Counted from the first letter of the stretch, positions 52,017-61,544 are shown. The stretch: DNA of 64,000 nt from Puniceicoccaceae bacterium 5H (GCA_009772895.1 WOUP01000016.1:20374-84373), one strand, 5' to 3'. Notes: generated from the sequence alone by a model not told the origin. Numbers and translations are program-made.

Positions 52017-53195
52017 CTACTTGGTGTAGGTCACCATGCTTTGCGTCGTATCGACATAGAGCGAGCCCGCATTGGTCTCGTCGGTAAAGACGTAGACCCA
52101 GCTGCCGTTGCCGCTATCGGCGACAGGGGCGTAAATCCAGGGGAAATAGTCGAAGTCGACGAAGACCCAACCGATGGCCGAACCGTCGATCTGGGCATAG
52201 CTGTAGAGCCAGCCGTTGTTGGTGTCGGAGGTAGCCGCACCCTGAATCGCCACGCCGTTCGGCACATAGACGTAGCCGAGTTCCGGGTGGTAGAGATAAG
52301 GATAGCTGGAAGCGTAGAAGGTCGCGTCTTCCACCATCACAAAGCCCTCGTTCAGGCCTTGGGTGCCGGTAAAGAGGTTGATGTGCTGGATCTCGGCATC
52401 ACCGCTGGTGTAACCGATCTTGTAGCCGCGCAGCTGGATGTTGTCCAACATCACACCGGTGCCCGCGAGAGAGGAGGTGGCGCTCGCCGGGGTGTAGGTG
52501 GAATTGAGGTTGATCGTCACTTCCACGCTGCTCTTGTCGTCCGCCTGATAAGGCAGCTCAAAGACAAACTGGGAGTAGTTCGGGCTCACCGTCTGCGTCA
52601 CCGTGACGGGATAGGCGGTGCCATCCACCATCACGTTCACGCTGGGCGTCGATTCGAACTCCGAAGTGAGGGACTTGGCGTCGAAGGCGAACTCCACCCC
52701 ATAGAAGCCCTTGGTGCTGGCCGAGATGGTGATGTTTTGGTCGCCGATGCCGCCGCGCAGCACCAGAGCGCCATTGTTGTTCTCCGCTTCGTTTTCGATG
52801 CCCCAGTTGGCGTTGTAGCTGGCGTTGAGCGTGCTGCCGCCGGAGGCCGGGAAGACCACCTCGTTGAGGTTGTAGCTCCCCGCGACGACCGAGGTGCCGC
52901 TGATGTCCACGGAATCACCCGGGTAAATCAGCGCGCTCAGATCAAGGCTGGCCTCGGTGTAGTCGGTCCAGCTGTTGCCGGATTGCTCGCCTTCTTTCGC
53001 AATCAGCTGCTTTTGGAGCGCGTTGGACACTACGATGCCCCGAGCGATCGCCTCTTCTTGCGTGAGGGAAGCGTAGGTCTGGGACTGAGTGCTTTCAAAG
53101 TCCCAAGCCGCGATGGGGGTCAGGTCGACTCGCTGAGCTTGAACGGCACTCGCCGCAACGGTAGCAAGACAAAGGGTATAAAACTGCTTTTTCAT
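52017..53195 (-). CDS. Secreted beta-sandwich protein with aromatic C-terminal module
   Basis: Exported protein of 392 residues. The signal peptide ends at VQAQ. Residues about 25-265 are beta-rich with a jelly-roll or lectin look (AAWDFESTQSQTYASLTQEE, GFYGVEFAFDAKSLTSEFES, VMLDNIQLRGYKIGYTSGDA). The last 100 residues are rich in Tyr and Trp: SSYPYLYHPELGYVYV, NGWLYSYAQIDGSAIGWVFV and FPWIYAPVADSGNGSWVYVF. This tail aligns with those of the 24607 and 42125 proteins. It is a single gene with a strong terminator, and the 237-base gap to the divergent 53433 gene is AT-rich. Function unknown; surface carbohydrate binding is a guess. Confidence 0.75.
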   Translation of the reverse strand: MKKQFYTLCLATVAASAVQAQRVDLTPIAAWDFESTQSQTYASLTQEEAIARGIVVSNALQKQLIAKEGEQSGNSWTDYTEASLDLSALIYPGDSVDISGTSVVAGSYNLNEVVFPASGGSTLNASYNANWGIENEAENNNGALVLRGGIGDQNITISASTKGFYGVEFAFDAKSLTSEFESTPSVNVMVDGTAYPVTVTQTVSPNYSQFVFELPYQADDKSSVEVTINLNSTYTPASATSSLAGTGVMLDNIQLRGYKIGYTSGDAEIQHINLFTGTQGLNEGFVMVEDATFYASSYPYLYHPELGYVYVPNGVAIQGAATSDTNNGWLYSYAQIDGSAIGWVFVDFDYFPWIYAPVADSGNGSWVYVFTDETNAGSLYVDTTQSMVTYTK

Positions 53196-53432
53196 GCGAT
53201 ATCGGATAGTTTTGTGAGAGAGGAAATAAAGCTGATCCCGAGTCTGAAACGCGCACTATTACGGTCAAGTTGTTTCTAGTGTTTACCATTTAATGTAATC
53301 TAAAAGTCACACAGGCTTCCTGTAATTTAACACAAATGACACAATTAAAGATGGGAACGCCGTGCCAACTGGGGAAACATTGACAATTGGAGAAATACAA
53401 GAAACTTCGATTCCTTGATCTGCCTACCTTGC

Positions 53433-54263
53433 ATGATGAAAAAATGGTTGAAAACATGGTCTACCCTGGGGCTTTTTTACGTCGCCGGCACCCTGGCCGC
53501 AGCCCCGCTAACCCCCGCCGCCCTGCCCTACCTGCCGGAATACTGGCCGGCACACGTGCATGTAAAACAGGAGACATCAGTGATGGTCGAGGGCAGCAAA
53601 CAGACGCTCATTCCGGCGGTTCCGGGCGTTCTGGTCCGTATAACCGAGGAGGGCGCAGTGGTGGATTTCGGCTCGAACGGTCGCCATATTCTCCCGATCG
53701 AGCAGACGGACGTCATCGCCCAGGCGGAGCGACTGCGTCAGGCGAATCTGGCGGAACACCAGGCATCGCTCCACACCCAGATCGGCGACAAGTTCTGGCG
53801 TTGGGATGGTGAGAACCTCGTCCGACTGGGCTCGGACTATTTTAAGGACAAGAAATACCTGGTCTTTCTTTATGCCGAACCAGATGACGCCTCTTCGATT
53901 GAACGGGTGCGCCAATTTTCACGCGCCTATGAAGACATCGAAGAACGCAATCCAACGGCCGAAGTCGTGCTCATGAGTGCCGCCTCGAAGGTCCAACCTT
54001 TTTTCGATCAGGATGCGCCGACCTTTCCCGTCATGACCTGGCACATGTCTTCCGGCTATATTTATGCACTGGACCAGCAGCCAGGAGAGCGCCCGGCTGT
54101 CGTCATAACCGACTTCAGCAATCGCATCATCCACCATCCCGACCAAGGCTCACCCGATTGGGAGTCCGTGGATCTCGCTGAATGGATCCACAATATCATT
54201 GAGCAGGATCAACAAAAGCTGGAAGCGGAACCGTTGCGACAGAAGTTCCTCGAGCGCGAATAA
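53433..54263 (+). CDS. Exported protein with thioredoxin-like fold, no CxxC
   Basis: 276 residues from the ATG at 53433 (a second ATG follows directly). The signal peptide ends near TLAAA. Residues about 40-100 look like an SH3- or Sla1-like beta domain (SVMVEGSKQTLIPAVPGVLV, GAVVDFGSNGRHILPIEQTD). Residues about 125-265 resemble a thioredoxin fold (KKYLVFLYAEPDDASSIERV, TAEVVLMSAASKVQPFF, RPAVVITDFSNRIIHHP), but no redox cysteine pair is present, so a structural or binding role is likely. A TTGACA box lies at 53380-53385 upstream without a clear -10. Confidence 0.68.
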   Translation: MMKKWLKTWSTLGLFYVAGTLAAAPLTPAALPYLPEYWPAHVHVKQETSVMVEGSKQTLIPAVPGVLVRITEEGAVVDFGSNGRHILPIEQTDVIAQAERLRQANLAEHQASLHTQIGDKFWRWDGENLVRLGSDYFKDKKYLVFLYAEPDDASSIERVRQFSRAYEDIEERNPTAEVVLMSAASKVQPFFDQDAPTFPVMTWHMSSGYIYALDQQPGERPAVVITDFSNRIIHHPDQGSPDWESVDLAEWIHNIIEQDQQKLEAEPLRQKFLERE

Positions 54264-54290
54264 AAAAGCCTCCGGAATTTTCCGAAGGCT
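54262..54290 (-). terminator. Terminator of the beta-helix gene
   Basis: On the minus strand AGCCTTCGGA (54281-54290) pairs with TCCGGAGGCT (54267-54276) with one mismatch, followed by T6 (54262-54267, overlapping the stem end). It overlaps the stop codon of the convergent plus-strand gene. Confidence 0.7.
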
Positions 54291-54304
54291 TGCGTGCTTC
54301 TAAC

Positions 54305-54328
54305 AATGCCTGGTGCAAACCAGGCATT
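54305..54328. terminator. Perfect 10-bp hairpin with GCAA tetraloop
   Basis: AATGCCTGGT (54305-54314) and ACCAGGCATT (54319-54328) enclose GCAA, a GNRA tetraloop. It lies between two convergent genes. T runs are weak on both sides, so it probably acts as a transcript-end stabiliser or barrier. Confidence 0.6.
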
Positions 54329-54346
54329 ATCTTTAGCGAAGTCTGA

Positions 54347-56053
54347 CTACTGCTGCATGCGCAGCACGCCGAGGGCACTACCAGCGGTCCAACCGTCGGT
54401 CCAGAGGGATTCCGAAGGATTGAAGGCGCCGAAGTAGGAAGCGCTCGAGAAGAACGTCGAGGTCGCGGAGCTCAGCGTACCGTCCAGGTTGACCGGACGC
54501 GGGTCGAGGCCGCTGCGGCGGTTGAACATGGCCGGGATATCGCCGATGGCAATACGGCGGGAGCCGAACGGGTCGACGTCGAAGTGATTGTTCGTGAAGT
54601 TGTTGGCGCGGTTGGCCGCATACTCGCCGCTGGCGCCGTTCATCACTTCCATCGCGATATCGTCACCCGAAGAGAAGGCATCGCCACTGGCCGGATTGCT
54701 CACGAAGGCCGTGCCGCCATCCGCGAAGTTGTACCAGTAGTTGCTCTTGAAGCTGATGTCGCCGGACTTCCAACGGTCCACGCCATCGCTGTCCACGCGG
54801 ATACCGCTGCCGCCGAAGTCGGAGAAGATGGAGTTACGGTAGGCGCCACCCCAGGAGTCGCGGATGCGGAAGGCATCGTTACGGCCGCTGTCGTAGCTGT
54901 CGTTGTGACCGGCGCCACCCCCAATGTAGGTCGCGTTGTAGATGGTCGGGTAAGCGAGCGGGAGACCGCCCTTGGCATCGTCGTCGGTACTGGCTACGCC
55001 GAGCGGCACACCGTTGACGCTGGCGACGAAAACGGAGTTGAACTCGGCGTCCGTGCCGTCGTGCTCACCGCTGTGGTTACCGGTTTGACGGTCGTCCAGC
55101 TGCAGGGAGAACCAGAATTGGCCGAGGCCAGTGAAGCCTTCGTCGATGTCGAAGGAGTCGTCGTGGTTGAAGAGAGAAACGAGGTTGCGGGTGTTGACCG
55201 TGCCGCCGAACCATTCGTAGCCGTCGTCGTTATTGAGATAAACTTCAACGTATTCGATCTGCGTGCCGTAGCCGACGCCGCCCATGGTCAGACCGTTGAT
55301 TTCGTTACCTTCACCGATTTCGGTGCCGCCGTGGCGGATGGAAACGTAGCGGATCACACCGGAGGAATCGTTCGGGTTGGAGCCACCGTAGACGGACAGC
55401 GGGTTGGAGTTGATACCTTCAACCGCACCTTCGTGGTAGTCATCCAGGAACGTAGGATCGCCGAAGCCGTCGGCCATGTTGTTGACCGTCGTGCCGGCGT
55501 TGGTGGGCGCGAGGCCGAGCAGTACGATACCGGCCCAGAGGCCGCGGTTGTACTGGACGCTGGTGTTGTTGAAATTGGGATCGTTGGACACGCCGTTTTC
55601 CCAGCCCGCATAGGGGGGCAGCGGGTTGTTCAGCGGATCGGCATCGTGGAACACATCGAGACCCATGCTGCTGTCCCAGCGCACCGGCAGGAGCGATTGG
55701 CTGTCAACGTCGTATTCGCCGTCGTTATCCTGGTCGACCGCAGCAGTGGTGAAGATGATGGGCTCCTGGGCGGTGCCGCTGGCAATGATTTTGGAACCGC
55801 GGGTAACGACCACGGAGCCGGCATTCACATTGGTAGCAGCGGATTCCGGTTGACCGCGCACAATCACACCCGGCTCGATGGTGAGCACCGCACCATCCGT
55901 CACGTAGATGGTGTCTTCGAGGATGACAGGGCTGTCAGCCTGGGTCCAGGTCTCGTTGGTCGTGATGTTCGAAGACACGACCTTCTCACCAAAGGCGCTG
56001 AGCGAAAAAGCCGCGACAAAAGCAGCAGTACCGAGCAGTTTCAAGTTTTGCAT
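54347..56053 (-). CDS. Exported right-handed beta-helix protein paired with a TonB receptor
   Basis: 568 residues. The signal peptide ends at AFGEK. The N terminus reads TWTQADSPVILEDTIYVTDG then LTIEPGVIVRG, followed by SVVVTRGSKIIASGTAQEPI, the start of a parallel beta-helix. The centre carries YVSIRHGGTEIGEGNEINGL, TQIEYVEVYLNNDDGYEWFG and SLFNHDDSFDIDEGFTGLGQ, typical of a family seen next to TonB receptors in Bacteroidetes and Verrucomicrobia. Asp-rich turns suggest calcium sites. It is 101 bases downstream of the receptor gene on the same strand. Likely a surface or periplasmic binding partner for the receptor's substrate. Confidence 0.72.
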   Translation of the reverse strand: MQNLKLLGTAAFVAAFSLSAFGEKVVSSNITTNETWTQADSPVILEDTIYVTDGAVLTIEPGVIVRGQPESAATNVNAGSVVVTRGSKIIASGTAQEPIIFTTAAVDQDNDGEYDVDSQSLLPVRWDSSMGLDVFHDADPLNNPLPPYAGWENGVSNDPNFNNTSVQYNRGLWAGIVLLGLAPTNAGTTVNNMADGFGDPTFLDDYHEGAVEGINSNPLSVYGGSNPNDSSGVIRYVSIRHGGTEIGEGNEINGLTMGGVGYGTQIEYVEVYLNNDDGYEWFGGTVNTRNLVSLFNHDDSFDIDEGFTGLGQFWFSLQLDDRQTGNHSGEHDGTDAEFNSVFVASVNGVPLGVASTDDDAKGGLPLAYPTIYNATYIGGGAGHNDSYDSGRNDAFRIRDSWGGAYRNSIFSDFGGSGIRVDSDGVDRWKSGDISFKSNYWYNFADGGTAFVSNPASGDAFSSGDDIAMEVMNGASGEYAANRANNFTNNHFDVDPFGSRRIAIGDIPAMFNRRSGLDPRPVNLDGTLSSATSTFFSSASYFGAFNPSESLWTDGWTAGSALGVLRMQQ

Positions 56054-56154
56054 CTTTGTTCGATTTGAGGTTTCTCTGATTGAAAGATCTAGGGCATTCT
56101 ACGCCACGAAAGTGACAAAGCTTGGTTCATTCCGTTACGCGTGTGTAACAGCCT

Positions 56155-59100
56155 CTAGAAAAAGTCGTAGGAGATAGAGATACTGAAGGAACGACCCTTT
56201 TTATAAGAGCTACGCGCATAGGGGTTTTCGAGGCCCCGATAGATGTCGCTATCCGGTTCGTTGTCCGGATTGGAAGCACCCAAATCGACCAACTCCGGGT
56301 CGTAGACCTGATTGATCCAGGGATCGAGCAGGTTTTTCGCGGAGAATTTGATCGAGAGGTTATCCGTCAGCTTCTGAGAAATGACTAGGTTTAGCGTCGT
56401 CACCTCTTCATCATAGATCGAAAGCGTGCTCTGCGGCAGATAGCCGACCGACGAGAGGCGGGCACTCACCCAATTGGCGGAAAGCGTTACGTCCGTGCCC
56501 CAGTCCTCCTGACGAAAGTTGAAGTAGCCGTTGAGGATGTATTCAGGCTGATCGTAAAACTGGCGTTCACGCGGGAGCAGCGACGCCCCGTTTTGATCCC
56601 AGCCGTAGGGCCCGAGTTCCAACTCTGAACGCTCGACCTTGGCATCCACGTAAGTGGCATTGCCGCCCAGGTTGAAGACGCTCCAGAAGTCGCCCATAAA
56701 ACCGAGGTTTTTGTTCACCTCGAATTCGACGCCCTTGAGCGTGCCGGAGTTTTCGTTGTTCTCGAAGGTGAAACGGTCCGGCAGGACTTCGTAGCGTTCG
56801 ATGGGATTGGCGACCTGCTTGTAGAAGAAGTTGACCGAAACCAGGTCGGCGTCACCGAAGTAGTACTCGAAACGCACATCGTAGTTGTCGACCCGCGACT
56901 GTTCGAGACCGTCCACCACGGGATCGTCGCCCGTGATCAGCGTCACTTCGCCGGGATTGCCGAACTCGATGCTGTTGTCCGCCAACGAGTAAGTCGGGAA
57001 CGGCGCCAGCTCGCGGAAGGAGGGGCGCGCCACGGTGCGCGAGTAGGCCAGGCGGATCTTGAAGCTGTCCGTCACGTCGGTATTGAGCGCGACCGCCGGC
57101 AACCAGGTGTCTTCGTCGATGGGACGAAGCTCGCCGTAGGAGGGGAAGAAATTGATGCCGGAAATGGTCCCCACCCCGTCGAACTCGATCGCAGCGTCTT
57201 CATAACGAGCGCCCGCGACGAACTTGTGATACATGGAGAGGAAGTTGAACGGAACTTCCGCCATCAGGTAGCCCGCCTTGATCTCGCGGTTACCGGTCGC
57301 CGGCCCTTCGGCCACGCCGTTCTCGATCCACTCGCCGCCCGCGTTCTGCACGTAAACGGAAGTACCGAACGCATCGAGCGGAGATTCGAGGTTGGAGAAC
57401 GGACGGACGCTGCTGGACTGCAACTGGATGAACTCGCGGTCCACGTTTTCATACTGGCCGCCCACCTTCAGGCGCGGTGCCGTATCCAGCGGGATGAATT
57501 CCAGCGGCAGCGTGTAGTCGAGCTTGCCGATCTGGTTCTCCTGGTCCGTTTCGCGCGAGAACTGCACGATCTTGCGGTCACCGCTGCGGTCCACGGAGTA
57601 GGTTTGCGTGGATTCGTTGTAGCGGAAGAACTTGAGGTTGCGGATCACCTCGTCCTGCAGGCTGGTCGAATAGGAGTAGGACCAGTCGAGGTTGGAGTTC
57701 ATCAGCTCGGGCAGGAAGTGATGGCCCTCAAACTGGTGCAACTGCAACTCACGCTCGCTGTAGCCGAGAGAGCTGAAATAAAAGAGGCTGTCGCCGTCGT
57801 CATCCCAGTCCATCGGGGGCAGGATCTCGGCGTCTTCGGTGCCATTGCGCGTAAAGAAAAAGGTGTAGCGAAACTCCTGATTTTTCAGCGGGCGGTAGGA
57901 TAGCGACGCCAAGCCGGAAAGGGTCACCTCCTCAATGCCATTATTCCAGATACCCCAGGGTTGTTCAGTGGTATCGCCCGGGTTTTCCAGGCTCGTGAGC
58001 GCCACCACGCCCTCGCCGAGGCGGAAGTCGCCACGGCGCTCGGCGCGCATGATCTCACGATAATAGTAATCGCGCTTCCAGCTGAGGGCGCCGATGAAGC
58101 CGACCTCCTGGTCACCGAAGATTTTGAAGCGATCGCCATAGGAGATGGAGCCGCTGTAATTCAGGCCCGGTTCGCCCTCTTCGTTGGGCGCGATCACGCC
58201 ACCATTGGTGTCGGATTGCGGGAAGACGCGGTCGTCGTAGCCCTGGGCGAGCCAATCGTCGTTGCCGACGTCGCTGGTGATGAAGTTGTCGTTGAAGGAC
58301 GTGTTATCGCGCAGGCCAAAGCCGACGCTGAGGCCCATGATGCGCTCTTCCGGGATGCCCTTGGTCTTGATATTGAGAGAGCCGCCGCTGGACTCGCCGG
58401 GCAGGTCGGGCGTAAAGGTCTTGTTGGCGATGAGCTGGTCGATCATCGCCGAGGGGAAGATGTCGAGCTGCACCGCCTGGCGGTCCGGGTCGGGGCTGGG
58501 CATGACCACGCCGTTGAGCTGCGTGGTGGTGTAGCGGTCGTTGAGGCCGCGCACGACCGCGTATTTGCCGTCGCTCACGTTGATGCCCGTCACCTTGGTG
58601 ATGGCTTCGGCCACGTCGCTAACCGCAAAGCGAGACATATTGTCCGAGCTGAGCGCGTCGATCACCCCGAGCGATTGCTGGCGGATGGCCACCACCTCGA
58701 CGTTTTGGGCGCGCACGGACTCGGCCGTCACTTCCATCGCGGCCAACTCGAAAATCTGCTCGGGAGAGCTGGAGTCGACTTCGGTAGAGGAAGAGGAGGT
58801 CGTGGAAGTCGTCGGCTGGGTAGACTCGGTGCTTTCGCGGCGTGGCAGCGCGATATCGAGGGAATTGGTCCGGCCCTGGGTCACCTCGACACCGCTGACG
58901 TCAAAGGGTTCATAGCCCACCTTGTAGACCCGCACGGTGTAGGTGCCCGTGGGCACGCCGTCGAAGAAATACGCGCCCTGAGCATCTGTCTGCGTGAAGT
59001 TGGAGGCATCCAACAGCACCAGCGAAGCCTCTACGATGGGCTGGCCTGTAGCCTTATCAAAGATTTTCCCGGCAATGCGCCCGCTTTGTTCCTGTGCATG

Positions 59101-59160
59101 CACGATGGCAGGAACAAGCAGGCCGGCCAGGATGGTCGAACGAGCAAATCGGTAGTTCAT
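56155..59160 (-). CDS. TonB-dependent receptor with N-terminal carboxypeptidase-regulatory-like domain
   Basis: Outer-membrane transporter of 1001 residues. The signal peptide ends near VHAQ. Residues about 25-105 are a CarboxypepD_reg-like beta sandwich (GRIAGKIFDKATGQPIVEAS, DAQGAYFFDGVPTGTYTVRV). A Ser/Thr linker (about 110-135) and an ELAAMEVTAE stretch follow. The plug has VVAIRQQSLGVIDALSSDNM and AVVRGLNDRYTTTQLNGVVM. The barrel ends in ISYDFF with a terminal Phe, as outer-membrane assembly requires. This is the TonB family used for larger substrates (sugars, peptides) in Bacteroidetes and Verrucomicrobia. Co-oriented with the beta-helix gene. Substrate unknown. Confidence 0.9.
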   Translation of the reverse strand: MNYRFARSTILAGLLVPAIVHAQEQSGRIAGKIFDKATGQPIVEASLVLLDASNFTQTDAQGAYFFDGVPTGTYTVRVYKVGYEPFDVSGVEVTQGRTNSLDIALPRRESTESTQPTTSTTSSSSTEVDSSSPEQIFELAAMEVTAESVRAQNVEVVAIRQQSLGVIDALSSDNMSRFAVSDVAEAITKVTGINVSDGKYAVVRGLNDRYTTTQLNGVVMPSPDPDRQAVQLDIFPSAMIDQLIANKTFTPDLPGESSGGSLNIKTKGIPEERIMGLSVGFGLRDNTSFNDNFITSDVGNDDWLAQGYDDRVFPQSDTNGGVIAPNEEGEPGLNYSGSISYGDRFKIFGDQEVGFIGALSWKRDYYYREIMRAERRGDFRLGEGVVALTSLENPGDTTEQPWGIWNNGIEEVTLSGLASLSYRPLKNQEFRYTFFFTRNGTEDAEILPPMDWDDDGDSLFYFSSLGYSERELQLHQFEGHHFLPELMNSNLDWSYSYSTSLQDEVIRNLKFFRYNESTQTYSVDRSGDRKIVQFSRETDQENQIGKLDYTLPLEFIPLDTAPRLKVGGQYENVDREFIQLQSSSVRPFSNLESPLDAFGTSVYVQNAGGEWIENGVAEGPATGNREIKAGYLMAEVPFNFLSMYHKFVAGARYEDAAIEFDGVGTISGINFFPSYGELRPIDEDTWLPAVALNTDVTDSFKIRLAYSRTVARPSFRELAPFPTYSLADNSIEFGNPGEVTLITGDDPVVDGLEQSRVDNYDVRFEYYFGDADLVSVNFFYKQVANPIERYEVLPDRFTFENNENSGTLKGVEFEVNKNLGFMGDFWSVFNLGGNATYVDAKVERSELELGPYGWDQNGASLLPRERQFYDQPEYILNGYFNFRQEDWGTDVTLSANWVSARLSSVGYLPQSTLSIYDEEVTTLNLVISQKLTDNLSIKFSAKNLLDPWINQVYDPELVDLGASNPDNEPDSDIYRGLENPYARSSYKKGRSFSISISYDFF

Positions 59161-59356
59161 AGGTCAGCTCTTGAGTGCCCGACTCATTACGGGGGCCTAC
59201 CCTGCGGCAATAGTATTCTAGGGCCGTTGCAGCTATTTCACGGAGGCGACGCTCCAGCGTTACAAACGTCACTTCCGTTGCGTTTTCGTAACAGGCCGGG
59301 AAGACTTGGCCTGTTTTCGCTTTACCTTCCCGGCCCCCTTCGGCTTAAACGCTTCT

Positions 59357-59929
59357 ATGGATTCGGCCGAGCAAGAAGAGGTTCTACAGATCTTCAAGGA
59401 AACCGGCGCCCTGCTGGAGGGACACTTTATCCTTCGCTCCGGGCTGCGCAGCGCGCATTTCTTCCAATGTGCGCGGGTGTGCGAGCACCTGGACTACGTG
59501 ACGCGCCTGGTGGAGTTGTTGATCCCCAAGCTGCCCACGCAAGACTTCGAGACGGTGGTCGCACCCGCCATGGGTGGCCTCGTGCTGGGGCAGGAAATGG
59601 CGCGCCAACTGGGTAAGCGCTTCATCTTTGTGGAAAAGGATGAGAACCGCCTCGCCCTGCGTCGCAACTTCAAGATCGCCAACGGCGAGCGCGTGCTGGT
59701 GGCCGAAGACGTCATCACCCGCGGTGGCCGCGTGCAGGAGACCTTGGATATCGTGGAGAGCCGCGGCGGCGAAACGGCAGCCGTAGCGGTGCTGGTCGAC
59801 CGCAGCGCCGGTCAGGCCAAGTTTTCCGTGCCGCTGGTCAGCCTGCTGGAGCTCGAATTCCCGACCTACGAGCCGACGCAGTTGCCGGCCCACCTGCGCA
59901 ACATCCCCGCGATCAAGCCTGGCTCCTGA
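59357..59929 (+). CDS. pyrE: Orotate phosphoribosyltransferase
   Basis: Joins orotate and PRPP to make orotidine 5'-phosphate in pyrimidine synthesis. 190 residues from the ATG at 59357. GALLEGHFILRSGLRSAHFF at about 15-34 is the orotate-site loop, FETVVAPAMGGLVLGQEMAR the nucleotide-fold core, FIFVEKDENRLALRRNF the flexible catalytic loop with Lys and Arg, and VLVAEDVITRGGRV the PRPP-binding motif. It is a single gene convergent with the HtrA gene. Confidence 0.93.
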   Translation: MDSAEQEEVLQIFKETGALLEGHFILRSGLRSAHFFQCARVCEHLDYVTRLVELLIPKLPTQDFETVVAPAMGGLVLGQEMARQLGKRFIFVEKDENRLALRRNFKIANGERVLVAEDVITRGGRVQETLDIVESRGGETAAVAVLVDRSAGQAKFSVPLVSLLELEFPTYEPTQLPAHLRNIPAIKPGS

Positions 59930-59955
59930 TCGCGTTCCGCAAACTTTACCGACGC

Positions 59956-59988
59956 AAAAAAGGGCGGCTGTCGATCGACAGCCGCCCT
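59956..59988 (-). terminator. Strong terminator of the HtrA gene
   Basis: A perfect 28-base palindrome at 59961-59988 (AGGGCGGCTGTCGA and its complement), followed on the minus strand by T-rich sequence (59956-59960). It may also stop pyrE transcription. Confidence 0.88.
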
Positions 59989-60017
59989 GGTCATTTTAAA
60001 GGAGCTTGAAGGGGCCT

Positions 60018-61544
60018 CTAGGGCATCCGCAGGGCGAGGAAGCCTCGACGGCCCTGAAACTCGACCCAAAGCTTGTTGACGGCACCGCTACGCAGGCTTT
60101 TGCGCAGATCGTCGATGTTCTTCACCTCCTGGTCATTCGCTTCGAGGATGACCATGCCCGGGCGAAGCTCGGAAGCGTAGGGCGAGCGGGCCTCCACGTC
60201 GGTCACCAGCACGCCTTCTTCCGCCTCGACATTCCAGCTGTCGGAGCGTTCGGCATTGAGCACCTGCAGGCGCACGCCTTCGAGCACGCTGCTACCGCCG
60301 CCCATGCCGATGCCATCCGCGGACTGTTCATCGAGGTTGCCGAGCGTCACCTTCACAGTTTGCGGGTCGCCGTCGCGAACGATGCCGAGATCGACTTCCT
60401 CCTTCGGGCTCATTCCCGCCACACGCAGGCGCAGATCCGAAGAATTTTCGACCTCGCGGCCGTTGATGGAGAGGATCACATCCCCGCGTTCCATGCCGGC
60501 CTCGGCGGCGGGCGAGTCGGGCTGCACAGATTCGACGAGCGCCCCGCGGGCGTGATCGAGATTGAAGGCTTCGGCCATGTCGCGGTCGAGGTCGCTGATC
60601 GACACACCGAGGAAGCCGCGGCGGACTTCGCCCGTTTCGATCAGGTCGACGACGATACTGCGCGCCAGCCGAGTCGGGATGGCAAAGCCGATGCCAATGC
60701 TGCCGCCGGAGCGGGAGATGATGGCGGAGTTGATGCCTACCAGGCGGCCGTCGGCATCGATCAGTGCACCGCCGGAGTTCCCCTGATTGATCGCGGCATC
60801 GGTCTGGATAAAGTCTTCGTAGCCGCCTTGGCCCAGAATACCGATCGTGCGGCGCGTCGCGGAAACGATGCCCATGGTGGTCGTCTGGCCAACGCCAAGC
60901 GGGTTACCGATCGCGAAGACGATGTCGCCCACGCGCAGGTTTTCGCTGTCGGCCATCGGCATGAAGGGCAGGTCCTCGCGGTCGATCTTCAGCAGGGCGA
61001 TATCCGTGCGCTCGTCGCGCCCCACCAGCTCAGCTTCAACCTCTTCGCGGTTGTTGAGCTGGACCATGATTTCGTCAGCCTGCTCGCCATTCGGATCCGT
61101 CACCACGTGGTTGTTGGTGAGGATGTAGCCGTCCGAAGAAATGATCACGCCCGAACCGAGGCCATTCGGGATCAGGCGCTCTTCACCCTGCTGCTGACCC
61201 GGGGTACCGCGCTCCCGCGGATCGCTGGGGCTGGGGCTGCCATCCGGGCCGGGGATGCCGTAAAAACGGCGGAGGAATTCCTCGAGCGGGCTTCCGTTGG
61301 CACCGCCGCGCATGGAATGCACGATCCGGGACGTCGTGACGGACACGACCGCGGGACGCGCCTTTTCCAGCACATCGGCATAACTGACTACGTGGCCCTC
61401 GGAGGACTCCAGGCGTTGATCGTCAAGTGGGAACCGCTTCTCTGCATTGACTTGCTGCTCCGCTGCCCCGCAACCCAGCGGGGCGATCAGCACTAAAAGC
61501 AGAGCAATGCGAAGCGGACATAGCTTACGCAGCATTGACTCCAT
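60018..61544 (-). CDS. HtrA/DegP-type periplasmic serine protease
   Basis: Envelope quality-control protease or chaperone, 508 residues from the ATG at 61544 (a second ATG three codons later is possible). The hydrophobic N terminus ends in APLGCG; the Cys could be lipidated, though the lipobox is poor. The trypsin-like triad is H146 (LTNNHVV), D181 (DERTDIALLKI) and S257 (INQGNSGGAL), all intact. Two PDZ domains follow (about 320-410 and 425-505), with RRGFLGVSISDLDRDMAEAF and ESVQPDSPAAEAGMERGDVI in the first. Divergent from the 61662 gene. Substrates unknown; probably stress-induced. Confidence 0.93.
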   Translation of the reverse strand: MESMLRKLCPLRIALLLVLIAPLGCGAAEQQVNAEKRFPLDDQRLESSEGHVVSYADVLEKARPAVVSVTTSRIVHSMRGGANGSPLEEFLRRFYGIPGPDGSPSPSDPRERGTPGQQQGEERLIPNGLGSGVIISSDGYILTNNHVVTDPNGEQADEIMVQLNNREEVEAELVGRDERTDIALLKIDREDLPFMPMADSENLRVGDIVFAIGNPLGVGQTTTMGIVSATRRTIGILGQGGYEDFIQTDAAINQGNSGGALIDADGRLVGINSAIISRSGGSIGIGFAIPTRLARSIVVDLIETGEVRRGFLGVSISDLDRDMAEAFNLDHARGALVESVQPDSPAAEAGMERGDVILSINGREVENSSDLRLRVAGMSPKEEVDLGIVRDGDPQTVKVTLGNLDEQSADGIGMGGGSSVLEGVRLQVLNAERSDSWNVEAEEGVLVTDVEARSPYASELRPGMVILEANDQEVKNIDDLRKSLRSGAVNKLWVEFQGRRGFLALRMP

